64,000 nt of DNA. Source: Geobacter argillaceus (GTDB lineage Bacteria; Desulfobacterota; Desulfuromonadia; Geobacterales; DSM-12255). Positions 28,846 through 37,743 of the stretch are shown one piece after another (positions within the stretch are counted from its first letter, which is position 1; the number at the start of each line of letters is the position of its first letter). The notes beneath the pieces are model-generated. The model did no database searches. It saw only the letters and a program-made list of their open reading frames with translations, and was not told the origin of the DNA. The DNA is taken from NCBI RefSeq assembly GCF_007830735.1, contig NZ_VLLN01000005.1, positions 154,256 to 218,255 of the forward strand, in the 5' to 3' direction. The position numbers were made by a program, and so were the translations under genes.

Positions 28846-29655
28846 ATGCTGACCATTGGCCAGATTACCTATGCCAACTGTACGCCGATCTTTCATGAAC
28901 TGATGAAGGACTTTCCTGCAGACCGTTACCGGATGGTGCGCGGCGTGCCGGCTGTGTTGAACGGGATGCTGCGCCAGGGTGAGATCGATCTCTGTCCTTC
29001 TTCGTCCATTGAGTACGGGCGCCGGTCAGACCGTTATTACCTCCTGCCGGATCTGTCCATCAGCGCCATCGGTCCGGTGAAGAGTGTGTTTCTCTTTTCC
29101 CGGGTTCCCATCGAGGAGTTGGCGGGTCAGACCATCGGCCTGACCAGTGAATCCGAGACCTCGGTGGTGCTGCTCAGGATACTGCTCCAGAAATACCACG
29201 GCGTAACCGCCCGGTTTGAGCCGACAAACGGGCTTGATCTTGATCGGTTCGCCGCTTGCCTCCTGATTGGCGATACCGCCCTCAAAACGGCACTGGCGAA
29301 GCCCGACGGATTCTGTTTCGACCTCGGTGAACTGTGGCATGCGGCCACAGGGTTCCCCTTTGTCTTTGCCCTCTGGATCGTTCGCCGGGAGGTCGCGGAA
29401 CGACAGTATGGCGAACTGAAGCTGCTTCTGGCCGACCTGCTGGCTGCCAAGCAGCGGGCCGAGGGTGCCTACGGGGAAATTGCCGAAAGCAGTCAAGAAT
29501 CGACCTGGATGGACCGAAAAGAGCTGGTGGACTACTGGCAGACCATCTCGTACGACCTGACGCCGGCCCATCAACAGGGGGTCTGTCGCTTCTTCCGGGA
29601 TGCTCATGACCTGGGTATTCTGCCAGTAGCCCCGGAACTGCGTTTCGTAACATAA
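28846..29655 (+). CDS. mqnA: Menaquinone biosynthesis protein, MqnA family
   Basis: The ATG at 28846 follows AAAGGAGTGACC, giving 269 residues. The protein has the periplasmic-binding-like fold of MqnA/MqnD: the start IGQITYANCTPIFHEL, RGVPAVLNGMLRQGEIDLCPSSSIEYG, LFSRVPIEELAGQTIGLTSESETSVVLLRILL, and LIGDTALKTA. MqnA is a chorismate dehydratase in the futalosine route to menaquinone, the quinone used in anaerobic respiration. The SSIEY motif points to MqnA more than MqnD. No other mqn gene lies nearby. Confidence 0.88.
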   Translation: MLTIGQITYANCTPIFHELMKDFPADRYRMVRGVPAVLNGMLRQGEIDLCPSSSIEYGRRSDRYYLLPDLSISAIGPVKSVFLFSRVPIEELAGQTIGLTSESETSVVLLRILLQKYHGVTARFEPTNGLDLDRFAACLLIGDTALKTALAKPDGFCFDLGELWHAATGFPFVFALWIVRREVAERQYGELKLLLADLLAAKQRAEGAYGEIAESSQESTWMDRKELVDYWQTISYDLTPAHQQGVCRFFRDAHDLGILPVAPELRFVT

Positions 29656-29688
29656 TTTCCTGCCGCTGGCAGGAGGTTCGGGGTCTGG

Positions 29689-32082
29689 ATGGCTAGAAAC
29701 AATCGGGACGTGTCGTGGGTGGATTTCCTCACCCGGAACATAAACGGCACCCGTCTCTTCGGCATTTCTCTCGATGGCGACAGAGAAGCAGAGCAGTTAT
29801 GGCGGAATCGCCTGGTAGCTAAGATGCGCTGGCTGCTCCTGCTCGTCACCTCACTGTATGGTCTTTTCGCTGCCTGCACGTTTTCCCTCAGCCGGTACGG
29901 TTTCTTCCTTTCCTGGCAGCAGGTTCTCATCCTCCTTCTCTCCATTCTGGTGGTAGCGTGCTACAACAGCGTGTACCACTTCCTCTACGACCGGATTCAG
30001 CACCTTCGATACATCGACCATCTGGAAATTCTGCTGGACTTTCTATTTGTCACTGTCTTGACCCATTTCAGCGGCGGGGCAGCCAGCTGGTTCTGGCCGG
30101 TCTACCTGATCGTTACCATTGAGGCGGCATTCCTGCTGGAACGGTATCGCGGCGTCTGGTTCGCCGGTGCCATGGGGGGGATGCTCTACGGCCTCCTCCT
30201 TATCCTCGAGAACCGGTCTCTGGTCAGCTATGTGCCGATGCCGTTCGTCAATACGCAGCTGCACGAGGACTGGCTCTATGTCGTGCTGATCATCTGTTGG
30301 GTCGGGCTGCTCAATGCGGCAGCGGCCATTATCGCCTCCTTCCTCATGTCGGTCATCCGGGCCGAGACTGCTTTGGCGCGGGAGAGCGAGCAAAAGCTCC
30401 TCAATTTCCTGGACACGGCCAATGACCTTATCCACTGCGTCAGCCTGGACGGCCAACTCCTGTTTGCCAACCGTTCCATGCTGCAGACGCTTCAGTACAG
30501 CAAGGAAGAGCTTGTCGGGAAAGACTGCAGGGTATTCATGGCCGATGACTCGCGCAACCTGTGTGAACAAGGGGTGGCCCGGGTGAGTTCAGGCGAGACC
30601 CTGACCACCCTTGAGGCGGTCTTCAGGGCAAAGGATGGCCAGGATATCAGTGTGGAGGGGAGCCTCACCAGCAGTTTTCGCGACGGGATGCCCACGGCCA
30701 TCTGGGGGATCTGGCGCGACGTTACCGAGCGGAAGCTGGCCCAGGCAAGGCTGTACAATCTTGCCCACCACGACAATCTGACCGGTCTTCCCAACCGGAT
30801 ACTGTTCCTGGATCGGCTGAAGCAGGCCATGTCCCTTGCTCACCGGCACCACAAGCTGGCAGCCCTCTTATTCATCGATCTGGATCGCTTCAAGGTGATC
30901 AATGACACGTTGGGGCACCCGACCGGCGACAAGCTTCTTGTTCAGGTGGCAAAGCGGTTGTCCGGGGCGTTGCGGGAGATCGATTCCGTGGCCCGCTTTG
31001 GCGGTGACGAGTACACGATCATTCTCTGCAACCTGGAGCGCCGTGAAGATGCGGAGTTGGTGGCCCACAAAATCCTGAACATCATCGCCAGACCCTATAA
31101 CATCGACGATCATGAACTGTTCGTGACGGCGAGTCTCGGCATAAGTGTCTATCCCCTGGATACGGAGGATATGGACAGTCTGATCAAGAAGGCCGATGTC
31201 GCCATGTATCATGCCAAGGGGCTGGGAGGTGGCGTGCTGCAATACTACGACAGCTTCATGGATGAGAATTCCCACCGGCGCCTGGTGCTGGAAAACAGTC
31301 TCCGCAAGGCACTGGATAAGAACGAGTTCAGGCTGTATTATCAACCCAAAGTGAATATCGTCAGCGGCCAGATTACCGCTTTGGAAGCGCTTCTGAGGTG
31401 GGAACACCCCGAGTTGGGCATTCTGCCGCCGGGCGAATTCATCCCGTTGGCGGAAGAAACCGGGCTTATCATCCCGATCGGTGAGTGGGTCATGGAAGAG
31501 GCGTGCCGCCAGCATCTGGCCTGGGCAGGACAAGGACTGCCACGGTTACGGGTGGCAGTGAACCTTTCCGGCTATCAGCTCCAGCAGAGGAACTTTCTCG
31601 ACGTGGTTAAGAACGTGCTGCATCGGACTGGTCTTGATCCCGTATACCTGGAGTTCGAGATTACCGAGACGGTCATCATGCAACATCCTGATTCCATCAT
31701 CCAGATGTTGACCTGCTTACGCGACATGGGTGTGCACATTTCGGTGGATGATTTCGGCACCGGCTACTCGTCCCTCGCCCAATTGAAGCGCTTTTCCGTG
31801 AACACCCTGAAGATCGACAAGTCGTTCGTACGGGATATAGATCAGAACAAGACCGATGCGGCGATTGCCACTGCCATTATCGCCATGGGGAACAGTCTCG
31901 ACCTCAAGGTGATTGCCGAAGGGGTGGAGACGGAGGGTCAGTATGCTTTTCTGAAAGACGCAATGTGCGACGAAATTCAGGGATACCTGGTCAGCAGGCC
32001 GATCCCTCCGGACAAGGTGGTGGAGTTCATGCGCCGGAAAAGCTGGGAATCACGGGTGGATAACGGGGAGACGAGCAAGTAG
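29689..32082 (+). CDS. Membrane GGDEF-EAL protein with PAS sensor
   Basis: This 797-residue c-di-GMP enzyme has about six N-terminal membrane helices (residues about 45-225), a PAS domain (KLLNFLDTANDLIHCVSLDGQLLFANRSM, about 240-350), a GGDEF domain and an EAL domain. The GGDEF site reads RFGGDEYTI, a tolerated variant, and the inhibitory I-site RxxD (REID) lies five residues before it. The EAL domain has ALEALLRWEHP, the metal-site regions EFEITET and DDFGTGYSSL, and KIDKSFV, so both synthesis and hydrolysis are possible. Its end overlaps the convergent Nudix gene by 33 bp. Confidence 0.93.
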   Translation: MARNNRDVSWVDFLTRNINGTRLFGISLDGDREAEQLWRNRLVAKMRWLLLLVTSLYGLFAACTFSLSRYGFFLSWQQVLILLLSILVVACYNSVYHFLYDRIQHLRYIDHLEILLDFLFVTVLTHFSGGAASWFWPVYLIVTIEAAFLLERYRGVWFAGAMGGMLYGLLLILENRSLVSYVPMPFVNTQLHEDWLYVVLIICWVGLLNAAAAIIASFLMSVIRAETALARESEQKLLNFLDTANDLIHCVSLDGQLLFANRSMLQTLQYSKEELVGKDCRVFMADDSRNLCEQGVARVSSGETLTTLEAVFRAKDGQDISVEGSLTSSFRDGMPTAIWGIWRDVTERKLAQARLYNLAHHDNLTGLPNRILFLDRLKQAMSLAHRHHKLAALLFIDLDRFKVINDTLGHPTGDKLLVQVAKRLSGALREIDSVARFGGDEYTIILCNLERREDAELVAHKILNIIARPYNIDDHELFVTASLGISVYPLDTEDMDSLIKKADVAMYHAKGLGGGVLQYYDSFMDENSHRRLVLENSLRKALDKNEFRLYYQPKVNIVSGQITALEALLRWEHPELGILPPGEFIPLAEETGLIIPIGEWVMEEACRQHLAWAGQGLPRLRVAVNLSGYQLQQRNFLDVVKNVLHRTGLDPVYLEFEITETVIMQHPDSIIQMLTCLRDMGVHISVDDFGTGYSSLAQLKRFSVNTLKIDKSFVRDIDQNKTDAAIATAIIAMGNSLDLKVIAEGVETEGQYAFLKDAMCDEIQGYLVSRPIPPDKVVEFMRRKSWESRVDNGETSK

Positions 32083-32526
32083 GCCGCTCTCGCGCAGGGA
32101 GATAAAATCCCGGATGATCCGGTCGTGATCGAAGCAGAGAAGTGACGGCAGCCGCTGTAGAGAATAGAGTGCGGCCCTGGTCGCGTCGTCGCCGGCCATC
32201 GGAACAGCGTCCGCAGTCGCCGCAAAAACCGTTGAGATGTTGTGCTGACGCGGGTCCCGCCCCGGATCCGAGTAACAGCCGATCAGCCTGAGATCACGTA
32301 CCGCCAGAGACGTCTCCTCCAGAGCTTCCCGCACCGCTGCCGCTTCAAGTGATTCGCCATAATCCACGAATCCGCCGGGAAGTGCCCAGCCAAACGGTGC
32401 GTTCTTCCGTTCGATCAGAACGATCTCCCCTTTGACCTCGATGATGATATCCACGGTTGGAAACGGGTTGCGGTACGACTTGACCGCTGTTCCGCAGCGG
32501 GGGCAGGCTAGCAGCTCAAAAGGCAT
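32050..32526 (-). CDS. Nudix hydrolase
   Basis: The start is the ATG ending at 32526 behind AAAGGACAGTGCC, giving 158 residues. A CxxC pair near the N-terminus (LLACPRCGTAV) resembles the zinc-ribbon start of NUDT-type members. The Nudix box is complete: GGFVDYGESLEAAAVREALEET. Nudix enzymes hydrolyse nucleoside diphosphates linked to another moiety; the substrate here is unknown. It lies downstream of the PxxKW gene on the same strand but behind a terminator. Confidence 0.92.
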   Translation of the reverse strand: MPFELLACPRCGTAVKSYRNPFPTVDIIIEVKGEIVLIERKNAPFGWALPGGFVDYGESLEAAAVREALEETSLAVRDLRLIGCYSDPGRDPRQHNISTVFAATADAVPMAGDDATRAALYSLQRLPSLLCFDHDRIIRDFISLRESGLLARLPVIHP

Positions 32527-32546
32527 GGCACTGTCCTTTGGAAAAT

Positions 32547-32574
32547 AAAAAAAGGGAGGATGGGTATCCTCCCT
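32547..32574 (-). terminator. Rho-independent terminator after the PxxKW gene
   Basis: On the - strand, AAAGGGAGGAT and ATCCTCCCTTT form an 11-bp perfect stem with an ACCC loop, followed by a run of T. It sits between the PxxKW gene and the Nudix gene. Confidence 0.9.
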
Positions 32575-32600
32575 TTGGTAACTGCTCTTTCGTTGGCCGA

Positions 32601-32897
32601 TTACTTCTTCTTGCCACCGCCGCCGGATGCCTTCTTGGAGGCCTTGAGGGGGTTGATCTTGGTTTCTTCGGTCTTGATCTCCACCTTCACATGGGTAGCG
32701 AAATTGCAGATGCCGCTGGTCCATTTCTTTTCCGGAGCGGGATATGAACTGCAGACGCGACCGATGGTCCCGTCGATGACCCGCTCGCACCCTTCGCAAT
32801 TTTCTACTACAACCTGGCAGGAACCTTCGGAGAATACACACCCCTGCTTGCCCCAGAACGTACACTCGGTACCAGGAAGAACTGTTTGACACTGCAT
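32601..32897 (-). CDS. PxxKW-family cysteine-rich protein
   Basis: This 98-residue protein has seven cysteines in its first 65 residues (MQCQTVLPGTECTF, GCVFSEGSC, ENCEGCERV, GRVC, GICNF), the P-E-K-K-W motif near residue 56, and a lysine/glycine-rich tail (ASGGGGKKK). It matches what I know as the PxxKW cysteine-rich family, largely confined to sulfate- and metal-reducing Desulfobacterota. Its function is unknown; the cysteine pattern suggests metal binding. AGGAGGC precedes the ATG and a strong terminator follows. Confidence 0.85.
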   Translation of the reverse strand: MQCQTVLPGTECTFWGKQGCVFSEGSCQVVVENCEGCERVIDGTIGRVCSSYPAPEKKWTSGICNFATHVKVEIKTEETKINPLKASKKASGGGGKKK

Positions 32898-33004
32898 GGA
32901 AAAGCCTCCTATTTGATGATTGCCGTTTTTCGCGTAAAATCAACTCTAGCAACTTCGCCCAAAAAAAGTCAACAGGAAATTCCCGCGGTTATGGGTCGAT
33001 TTTC

Positions 33005-33033
33005 TTGACTGGGCGGGACCCATATATTACTGT
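33005..33033 (+). promoter_or_regulatory. Sigma-70-type promoter for the phosphohexomutase gene
   Basis: TTGACT and TACTGT are separated by 17 bp, 44 bp before the start codon. The -10 box is only a partial match. Confidence 0.45.
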
Positions 33034-33076
33034 TCAATATTCCGTTGGCACCCATTTCAGCACTTCAGGAGGGAGC

Positions 33077-34495
33077 ATGGCGCGCATTGCGTTCGGTACA
33101 TCCGGGTGGCGTGGTATTCTGTGCGAGGACTTTGTCTTCGAAAACGTGAAGGTAGTGGTGCAGGCAATCGCCGATCACGTCAAGGCCGGACCGGACAGGG
33201 ACAAGGGGATGGTGGTCGGTTACGACTCCCGCTTCATGGGAGAGCGTTTTGCCAAGGAGGCTGCCCGGGTGCTGGCCGGTGCCGGCGTCAAGACCTTTCT
33301 CTGCAACCGTGACACCCCCACGCCGGTCATCTCGTTCGAGATCCTGCGCCGCCGGGCCGCCGGTGCCATCAACTTCACCGCCAGCCACAACCCGCCGGAA
33401 TACAACGGGGTCAAGTTTTCTCCTGCCTGGGGCGGCCCGGCCCTTCCCGAGACGACGAGGGATATCGAACAGCGGGCCAACGAAATGCTGGGGGAAGTCT
33501 GCTACCGGGAATTGGCGCTGGACGAGGCGCTGCGGCATGGCCTTCTTGAGGAGATCGACCCGCGTGAGCGCTATCTCGCCGACCTGGCCGGTAAGGTCGA
33601 TTTTTCGGCCATCGCCCGTCTCGGCACCCTGGCGGTAAATCCCCTCTACGGTACGGCACGCGGCTATCTGGATGAACCGCTCAGGGCCGCCGGTGTCGCC
33701 ATCAAAGTCATGAATGATCAACGCGACCCCTATTTCGGCGGGTTCCCGCCCGAGCCGGCAGAAAAGTACATCCAGGATTTCATCAAACTGGTGAAGGGGG
33801 ATCCGGCGATCCGCCTCGGCATTGCCACCGATGGCGACGCGGACCGCTTCGGCATCGTGGATAGCGACGGCACGTACATCGAGCCCAATTATATCATCGC
33901 CCTGCTTCTCGACTACCTGGTGCGGGTACGCAAGATGAGCGGCGGGGTCGCCCGGAGCGTGGCCACCTCCCATTTCGTCGATGCCGTGGCACGGCATCAC
34001 GGGGTCGAGGTCTTCGAGACGCCGGTCGGCTTCAAATACATCGGCGAACTGATCAGCCAGGACAAGATCATCATCGGTGGCGAAGAGAGTGCCGGTCTCA
34101 CCATCAAGGGGCATGTGCCGGAAAAGGACGGCATTCTCGCCTGTTTCCTGGTGGCGGAGATGGTGGCCCGGGAAGGAAAAACGGTCAGCCAGCTCCTGGA
34201 GGAGCTCTATGGCCGGGTCGGCCGTTTCGTGACCAAACGGGAGAACATCACCCTGTCGCCGGCGCTGGAAGAGGCCTTTCCCGCCAGGCTGAAGGCGATT
34301 CCAAACGAGATCGCCGGTAGCCGGGTGACGAATGTCGTGACCATTGACGGCACCAAGCTGCTGCTTGCCGACGGCAGTTGGCTCTTGTTTCGTAAATCCG
34401 GGACCGAGCCGGTGGTCCGCCTTTACGGTGAGGCATCGACAGATGCAAGACTTAACGAGGTCATGGTCGCAGGTCGGAAGTTTATTCTGGAGTAA
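33077..34495 (+). CDS. Phosphomannomutase/phosphoglucomutase
   Basis: The ATG at 33077 follows AGGAGGGAGC, giving 472 residues. The alpha-D-phosphohexomutase signatures are complete: IAFGTSGWRG at the N-terminus, phosphoserine S103 in TASHNPPEYNGVKFS, the metal loop DGDADRFG, the sugar loop GGEESAG, and the C-terminal phosphate site FRKSGTEPVVRLYGEA. It interconverts 1- and 6-phosphates of glucose or mannose. It differs from GlmM (7632) in the sugar loop, so the two have separate roles. The gene stands alone. Confidence 0.94.
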   Translation: MARIAFGTSGWRGILCEDFVFENVKVVVQAIADHVKAGPDRDKGMVVGYDSRFMGERFAKEAARVLAGAGVKTFLCNRDTPTPVISFEILRRRAAGAINFTASHNPPEYNGVKFSPAWGGPALPETTRDIEQRANEMLGEVCYRELALDEALRHGLLEEIDPRERYLADLAGKVDFSAIARLGTLAVNPLYGTARGYLDEPLRAAGVAIKVMNDQRDPYFGGFPPEPAEKYIQDFIKLVKGDPAIRLGIATDGDADRFGIVDSDGTYIEPNYIIALLLDYLVRVRKMSGGVARSVATSHFVDAVARHHGVEVFETPVGFKYIGELISQDKIIIGGEESAGLTIKGHVPEKDGILACFLVAEMVAREGKTVSQLLEELYGRVGRFVTKRENITLSPALEEAFPARLKAIPNEIAGSRVTNVVTIDGTKLLLADGSWLLFRKSGTEPVVRLYGEASTDARLNEVMVAGRKFILE

Positions 34496-34525
34496 AAATT
34501 TCTTGAGTTGTTGGGTGGGTGGGTA

Positions 34526-34561
34526 GTATGTTGAATCTACTACCTGGTTGCTCAACAATAC
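34526..34561 (+). promoter_or_regulatory. Imperfect inverted repeat upstream of nifU
   Basis: GTATGTTGA and TCAACAATAC are inverted copies (one extra base) separated by 17 bases, ending 18 bp before the nifU ATG. It could be a regulator site or a leader hairpin. I cannot assign the factor; an Fe-S-sensing repressor would fit the context. Confidence 0.35.
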
Positions 34562-34578
34562 TTAATCTGGAGGAAGTC

Positions 34579-35436
34579 ATGTGGGATTACACGGATAAGG
34601 TCAAGGAGCACTTTCTCAACCCGCGCAACGTGGGAGATATTGAGGATGCGGACGCCGTGGGCGAAGTGGGAAGCCTGGCCTGCGGGGATGCCTTGAAACT
34701 GTTCCTGAAGCTGGACGAGAACAAGGAGCGGATCGTTGACGCCAAATTCCAGACCTTCGGCTGCGGTAGCGCCATTGCCTCATCGTCGGCCCTGACCGAG
34801 ATGATCAAGGGGAAGACCCTGGACGAGGCGCTGCAGATCACCAACCAGGAGATCGCCGACTTCCTGGGCGGACTGCCCGAAGAGAAGATGCACTGTTCGG
34901 TCATGGGGCAGGAAGCCCTGGAGGTCGCCATTGCCAAGTACCGCGGCGGGCCGGTTCCCACCCAAGATCATGGTCATGACGAGGAGCAGGAAGGGGAGAT
35001 CGTCTGCAAATGCTTCGGCCTTACCGATGGCTTCCTCAAGAAGGTGATCGCCCAGAACCGGCTGCACACCGCGGAACAGGTCACCCACTTCACCAAGGCC
35101 GGTGGTGCCTGTGGCGGCTGTCTTCCGAAGATCAGGGAACTCATTGCCGAAGTCCTGGGTGAACAGCAGCAGTCGCCGCCCAGGAAACCGGAAAAACTGA
35201 CCAATCTGCGGAAGATGCAGCTCATCCAGGAGGTGCTGGAAAACGAGGTTCGGCCACAGCTCTGGACCGACGGCGGCGACCTGGAACTGATCGACATCGC
35301 CGGGGCCAACGTCCAGATCGCCTTCCGCAAGGCCTGTGCCGGTTGCTCTTCCTCCGGCTATACCTCCAAGTTCGTGGAGCAGAAGCTCCGTGAACTGGTC
35401 AGCGACGACATCACCGTCGAGGAGGTCCAGGGATGA
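34579..35436 (+). CDS. nifU: NifU, modular Fe-S cluster scaffold
   Basis: The ATG at 34579 follows GGAGGAAGTC, giving 285 residues. All three modules of a full NifU are present: an IscU-like scaffold (residues 1-125; cysteines in SLACGDA, TFGCGSA and KMHCSVMG), a BFD-like [2Fe-2S] domain (IVCKCFGLTD ... GACGGCLPK, about 150-200), and a C-terminal Nfu domain with CAGC (about 250-285). It assembles clusters from sulfur delivered by the cysteine desulfurase encoded next, whose start overlaps its stop. No nif structural genes lie here, so the pair may be the general Fe-S machinery. Confidence 0.95.
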   Translation: MWDYTDKVKEHFLNPRNVGDIEDADAVGEVGSLACGDALKLFLKLDENKERIVDAKFQTFGCGSAIASSSALTEMIKGKTLDEALQITNQEIADFLGGLPEEKMHCSVMGQEALEVAIAKYRGGPVPTQDHGHDEEQEGEIVCKCFGLTDGFLKKVIAQNRLHTAEQVTHFTKAGGACGGCLPKIRELIAEVLGEQQQSPPRKPEKLTNLRKMQLIQEVLENEVRPQLWTDGGDLELIDIAGANVQIAFRKACAGCSSSGYTSKFVEQKLRELVSDDITVEEVQG

Positions 35437-36605
35437 AAGAGATCTATCTGGATAACAACGCCACCACCAGGGTTGACGAGGCGGTCTTCGAGGAGATGCG
35501 CCCCTATTTCACCGAACTGTACGGCAACCCGAGCTCCATGCACTACTTCGGAGGACAGGTGCAGCGGAAGGTGGACGAGGCGCGGGGGCGGGTGGCAGCG
35601 CTCCTGGGTGCCGATCCGTCGGAGATCATCTTCACCGCCTGCGGCACCGAGAGCGACAACACCGCCATCCGCTCGGCCCTGGAGGTCTTCCCTGCCCGGC
35701 GGCACATCATCACCACCCGGGTGGAGCACCCGGCAGTCCTTACCCAGGCGAGGAACCTGGTCAAGCACGGCTACCGGGTTACCGAGCTGAATGTGGACAG
35801 CGCCGGCCGCCTGGACCTGGACGAGCTGAAGAGCGCCATCGACGAGGATACGGCCATTGTCTCCGTCATGTACGCCAACAACGAAACCGGGGTCATCTTT
35901 CCCATCGAGGAGATCGGCGCGATCGTCAAGGAAAAGGGGGCGATCTTCCATACCGATGCGGTCCAGGCCGTCGGCAAGATCCCGCTGAACCTGGCCAGCT
36001 CCACCATCGACATGCTCTCCCTCTCGGGCCACAAGCTCCACGCCCCCAAGGGGATCGGCATCCTCTATCTGCGGCGGGGGGTGCCGTACCGGCCGCTCCT
36101 GGTGGGCGGTCACCAGGAAAAGAACCGCCGGGCCGGCACCGAGAACACCGCCTCCATCATCGCCCTGGGGAAGGCGTGCGAACTGGCGGGCCAGTGGCTG
36201 GAAGACGAGAACAGCCGGGTTAAGGGGCTGCGCGACCGGCTGGAGAGCGAACTGCTCCGGCTGATCCCGGCGGCGCGGATCAATGGCGGCGGTGCCGAGC
36301 GGCTCCCCAACACCCTCTCCATCGCCTTCGAATACGTGGAAGGGGAAGCGATCCTCCTGCTCCTGTCGGAAAAAGGGGTCTGCGCCTCCTCCGGGAGCGC
36401 CTGCACCTCCGGCTCGCTGGAGCCGTCGCACGTGCTCCGGGCCATGGGGGTCCCGTTCACCTGCGCCCACGGTTCGATCCGGTTCTCGCTGTCGCGTTTC
36501 ACCACGAACGACGAGATCGATACCGTGATCAGGGAGCTTCCCCCCATTGTCCAGCGCCTGCGGGAGATATCCCCCTTTGGCCGGGAGCTGCTGAAACGGC
36601 TCTGA
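35433..36605 (+). CDS. nifS: Cysteine desulfurase, NifS type
   Basis: This 390-residue PLP enzyme takes sulfur from cysteine as an enzyme-bound persulfide. PLP lysine K201 lies in LSGHKLHAPKG and the persulfide cysteine C324 in GSACTSGS, the long-loop group I arrangement. The start overlaps the nifU stop (ATGA), so the two are made together. It is a different protein from the island-borne desulfurase DndA at 59000. An inverted repeat (GGCTCTGAGC / GCTCAGAGCC) spans its stop codon but lacks a T run. Confidence 0.95.
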   Translation: MKEIYLDNNATTRVDEAVFEEMRPYFTELYGNPSSMHYFGGQVQRKVDEARGRVAALLGADPSEIIFTACGTESDNTAIRSALEVFPARRHIITTRVEHPAVLTQARNLVKHGYRVTELNVDSAGRLDLDELKSAIDEDTAIVSVMYANNETGVIFPIEEIGAIVKEKGAIFHTDAVQAVGKIPLNLASSTIDMLSLSGHKLHAPKGIGILYLRRGVPYRPLLVGGHQEKNRRAGTENTASIIALGKACELAGQWLEDENSRVKGLRDRLESELLRLIPAARINGGGAERLPNTLSIAFEYVEGEAILLLLSEKGVCASSGSACTSGSLEPSHVLRAMGVPFTCAHGSIRFSLSRFTTNDEIDTVIRELPPIVQRLREISPFGRELLKRL

Positions 36606-36635
36606 GCTACCTGCTCAGAGCCTTCAGCAGGCAGT

Positions 36636-37685
36636 ATGGGAACGGCACTCACCGACCGCCTGCAGGAAACCAGGCGGATCACCGATGCCCTGCTCGATTG
36701 GGTGCGGGGCCGGGGGAAAATCGTCATCGTCGTGCATGACAACCCCGACCCCGATTGCCTTGCCTCGGCACTTGCGCTGCGCCATCTCTTCGTGATGAAG
36801 CTGAACAGGGAGTCGGTGGTTACGTTCTCCGGCATCATCGGCCGCAGCGAGAACATCGCCATGGCCCACGAACTGCAGATCCCCCTCACGCCCCTCGGCA
36901 TGGTGGATCTTACCGATTATCAGGTCGTCTGCATGCTCGACACCCAGCCGGGGACCGGCAACAATGCGGTTCCCGCCGAGGCGAGGGTGGATCTGGTGAT
37001 CGACCACCACCCCCTGCGTGACCGGACGCGCCAAAGTCGTTGGGTGGACGTGCGGGAAGAGTATGGGGTCACCGCCACCATCCTCTACGAATACCTGACT
37101 GCCCAGCAGGTGCCGATTTCCACCAAGCTCGCCACGGCGCTGTTTTATGCCATCAAGTCCGAAACCCAGGACCTGGGGCGCGAGGCGAACGACTATGACC
37201 GGGACGCCTACCACCGTCTCTTCCCCCTGACCAACAAGCGGCTTCTCTACCAGATCACCCACCCCCGCCAGCCGATCGACTACTACCGCACCATCCAGCG
37301 GGCCCTCAACAATGTGGCCATCTACGGTCCCTTGCTGGTGGTCAACCTGGAACGGGTCATCTTTCCGGAAATGGTCGCCGAGATGGCCGACTTCCTCATC
37401 CGCCTGGAGCAGATTGAGACCGTGCTCAGCATCGGTCACTATAGCGATGGGGTCGTCTTTTCCATGAGGACCGCAAGCCACGAACTGAACGCCGGCGAGA
37501 TCAGCCGACGGCTTGTCCAGGGGCTCGGGGCAGCCGGTGGCCACGGCATGATGGCTGGCGGGAAGATTGAATCGGTCCCGCCGGACGGCGAGGCCATTGC
37601 TGGCATCGTCAAGATTCTCACCGAACGGTTCCTGGCCGAATTCGAAGCCCAGGACACTCCTCCCCGCGGCCTGGCCGATCGTTGA
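36636..37685 (+). CDS. DHH/DHHA1 phosphoesterase (NrnA-like)
   Basis: This 349-residue protein has the DHH-family metal motifs in order: VVHDNPDPDCLASAL, MLDTQPGTGN, and DHHPLRD, then the C-terminal DHHA1 substrate motif GAAGGHGMMAGG. NrnA-type enzymes degrade short oligoribonucleotides and pAp; some family members cleave cyclic dinucleotides such as c-di-AMP to linear or mononucleotide products. Because CdaA is encoded at 6458, a role in c-di-AMP breakdown is possible, but that is inference. It follows nifS by 30 bp. Confidence 0.88.
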   Translation: MGTALTDRLQETRRITDALLDWVRGRGKIVIVVHDNPDPDCLASALALRHLFVMKLNRESVVTFSGIIGRSENIAMAHELQIPLTPLGMVDLTDYQVVCMLDTQPGTGNNAVPAEARVDLVIDHHPLRDRTRQSRWVDVREEYGVTATILYEYLTAQQVPISTKLATALFYAIKSETQDLGREANDYDRDAYHRLFPLTNKRLLYQITHPRQPIDYYRTIQRALNNVAIYGPLLVVNLERVIFPEMVAEMADFLIRLEQIETVLSIGHYSDGVVFSMRTASHELNAGEISRRLVQGLGAAGGHGMMAGGKIESVPPDGEAIAGIVKILTERFLAEFEAQDTPPRGLADR

Positions 37686-37711
37686 CACTTGCCCAACGGT
37701 CGGGCTATAGT
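37682..37711 (+). promoter_or_regulatory. Sigma-70 promoter for rph-rdgB
   Basis: TTGACA and TATAGT are separated by 18 bp, 32 bp before the rph start. The -35 box is a perfect match; it overlaps the stop codon of the preceding gene. Confidence 0.7.
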
Positions 37712-37743
37712 GCCGAAACAATTCATTTCAAAGGACAGATATC

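Noticed and set aside
34519..34578. Upstream start for nifU at 34519
   Set aside because: The extra residues are not family-like and the ATG at 34579 has GGAGGAAGTC.
36598..36622. Terminator at the nifS stop codon
   Set aside because: The 10-bp hairpin is clear but no T run follows, and the next gene begins 14 bp later, so it is more likely a stability or pausing element, if anything.
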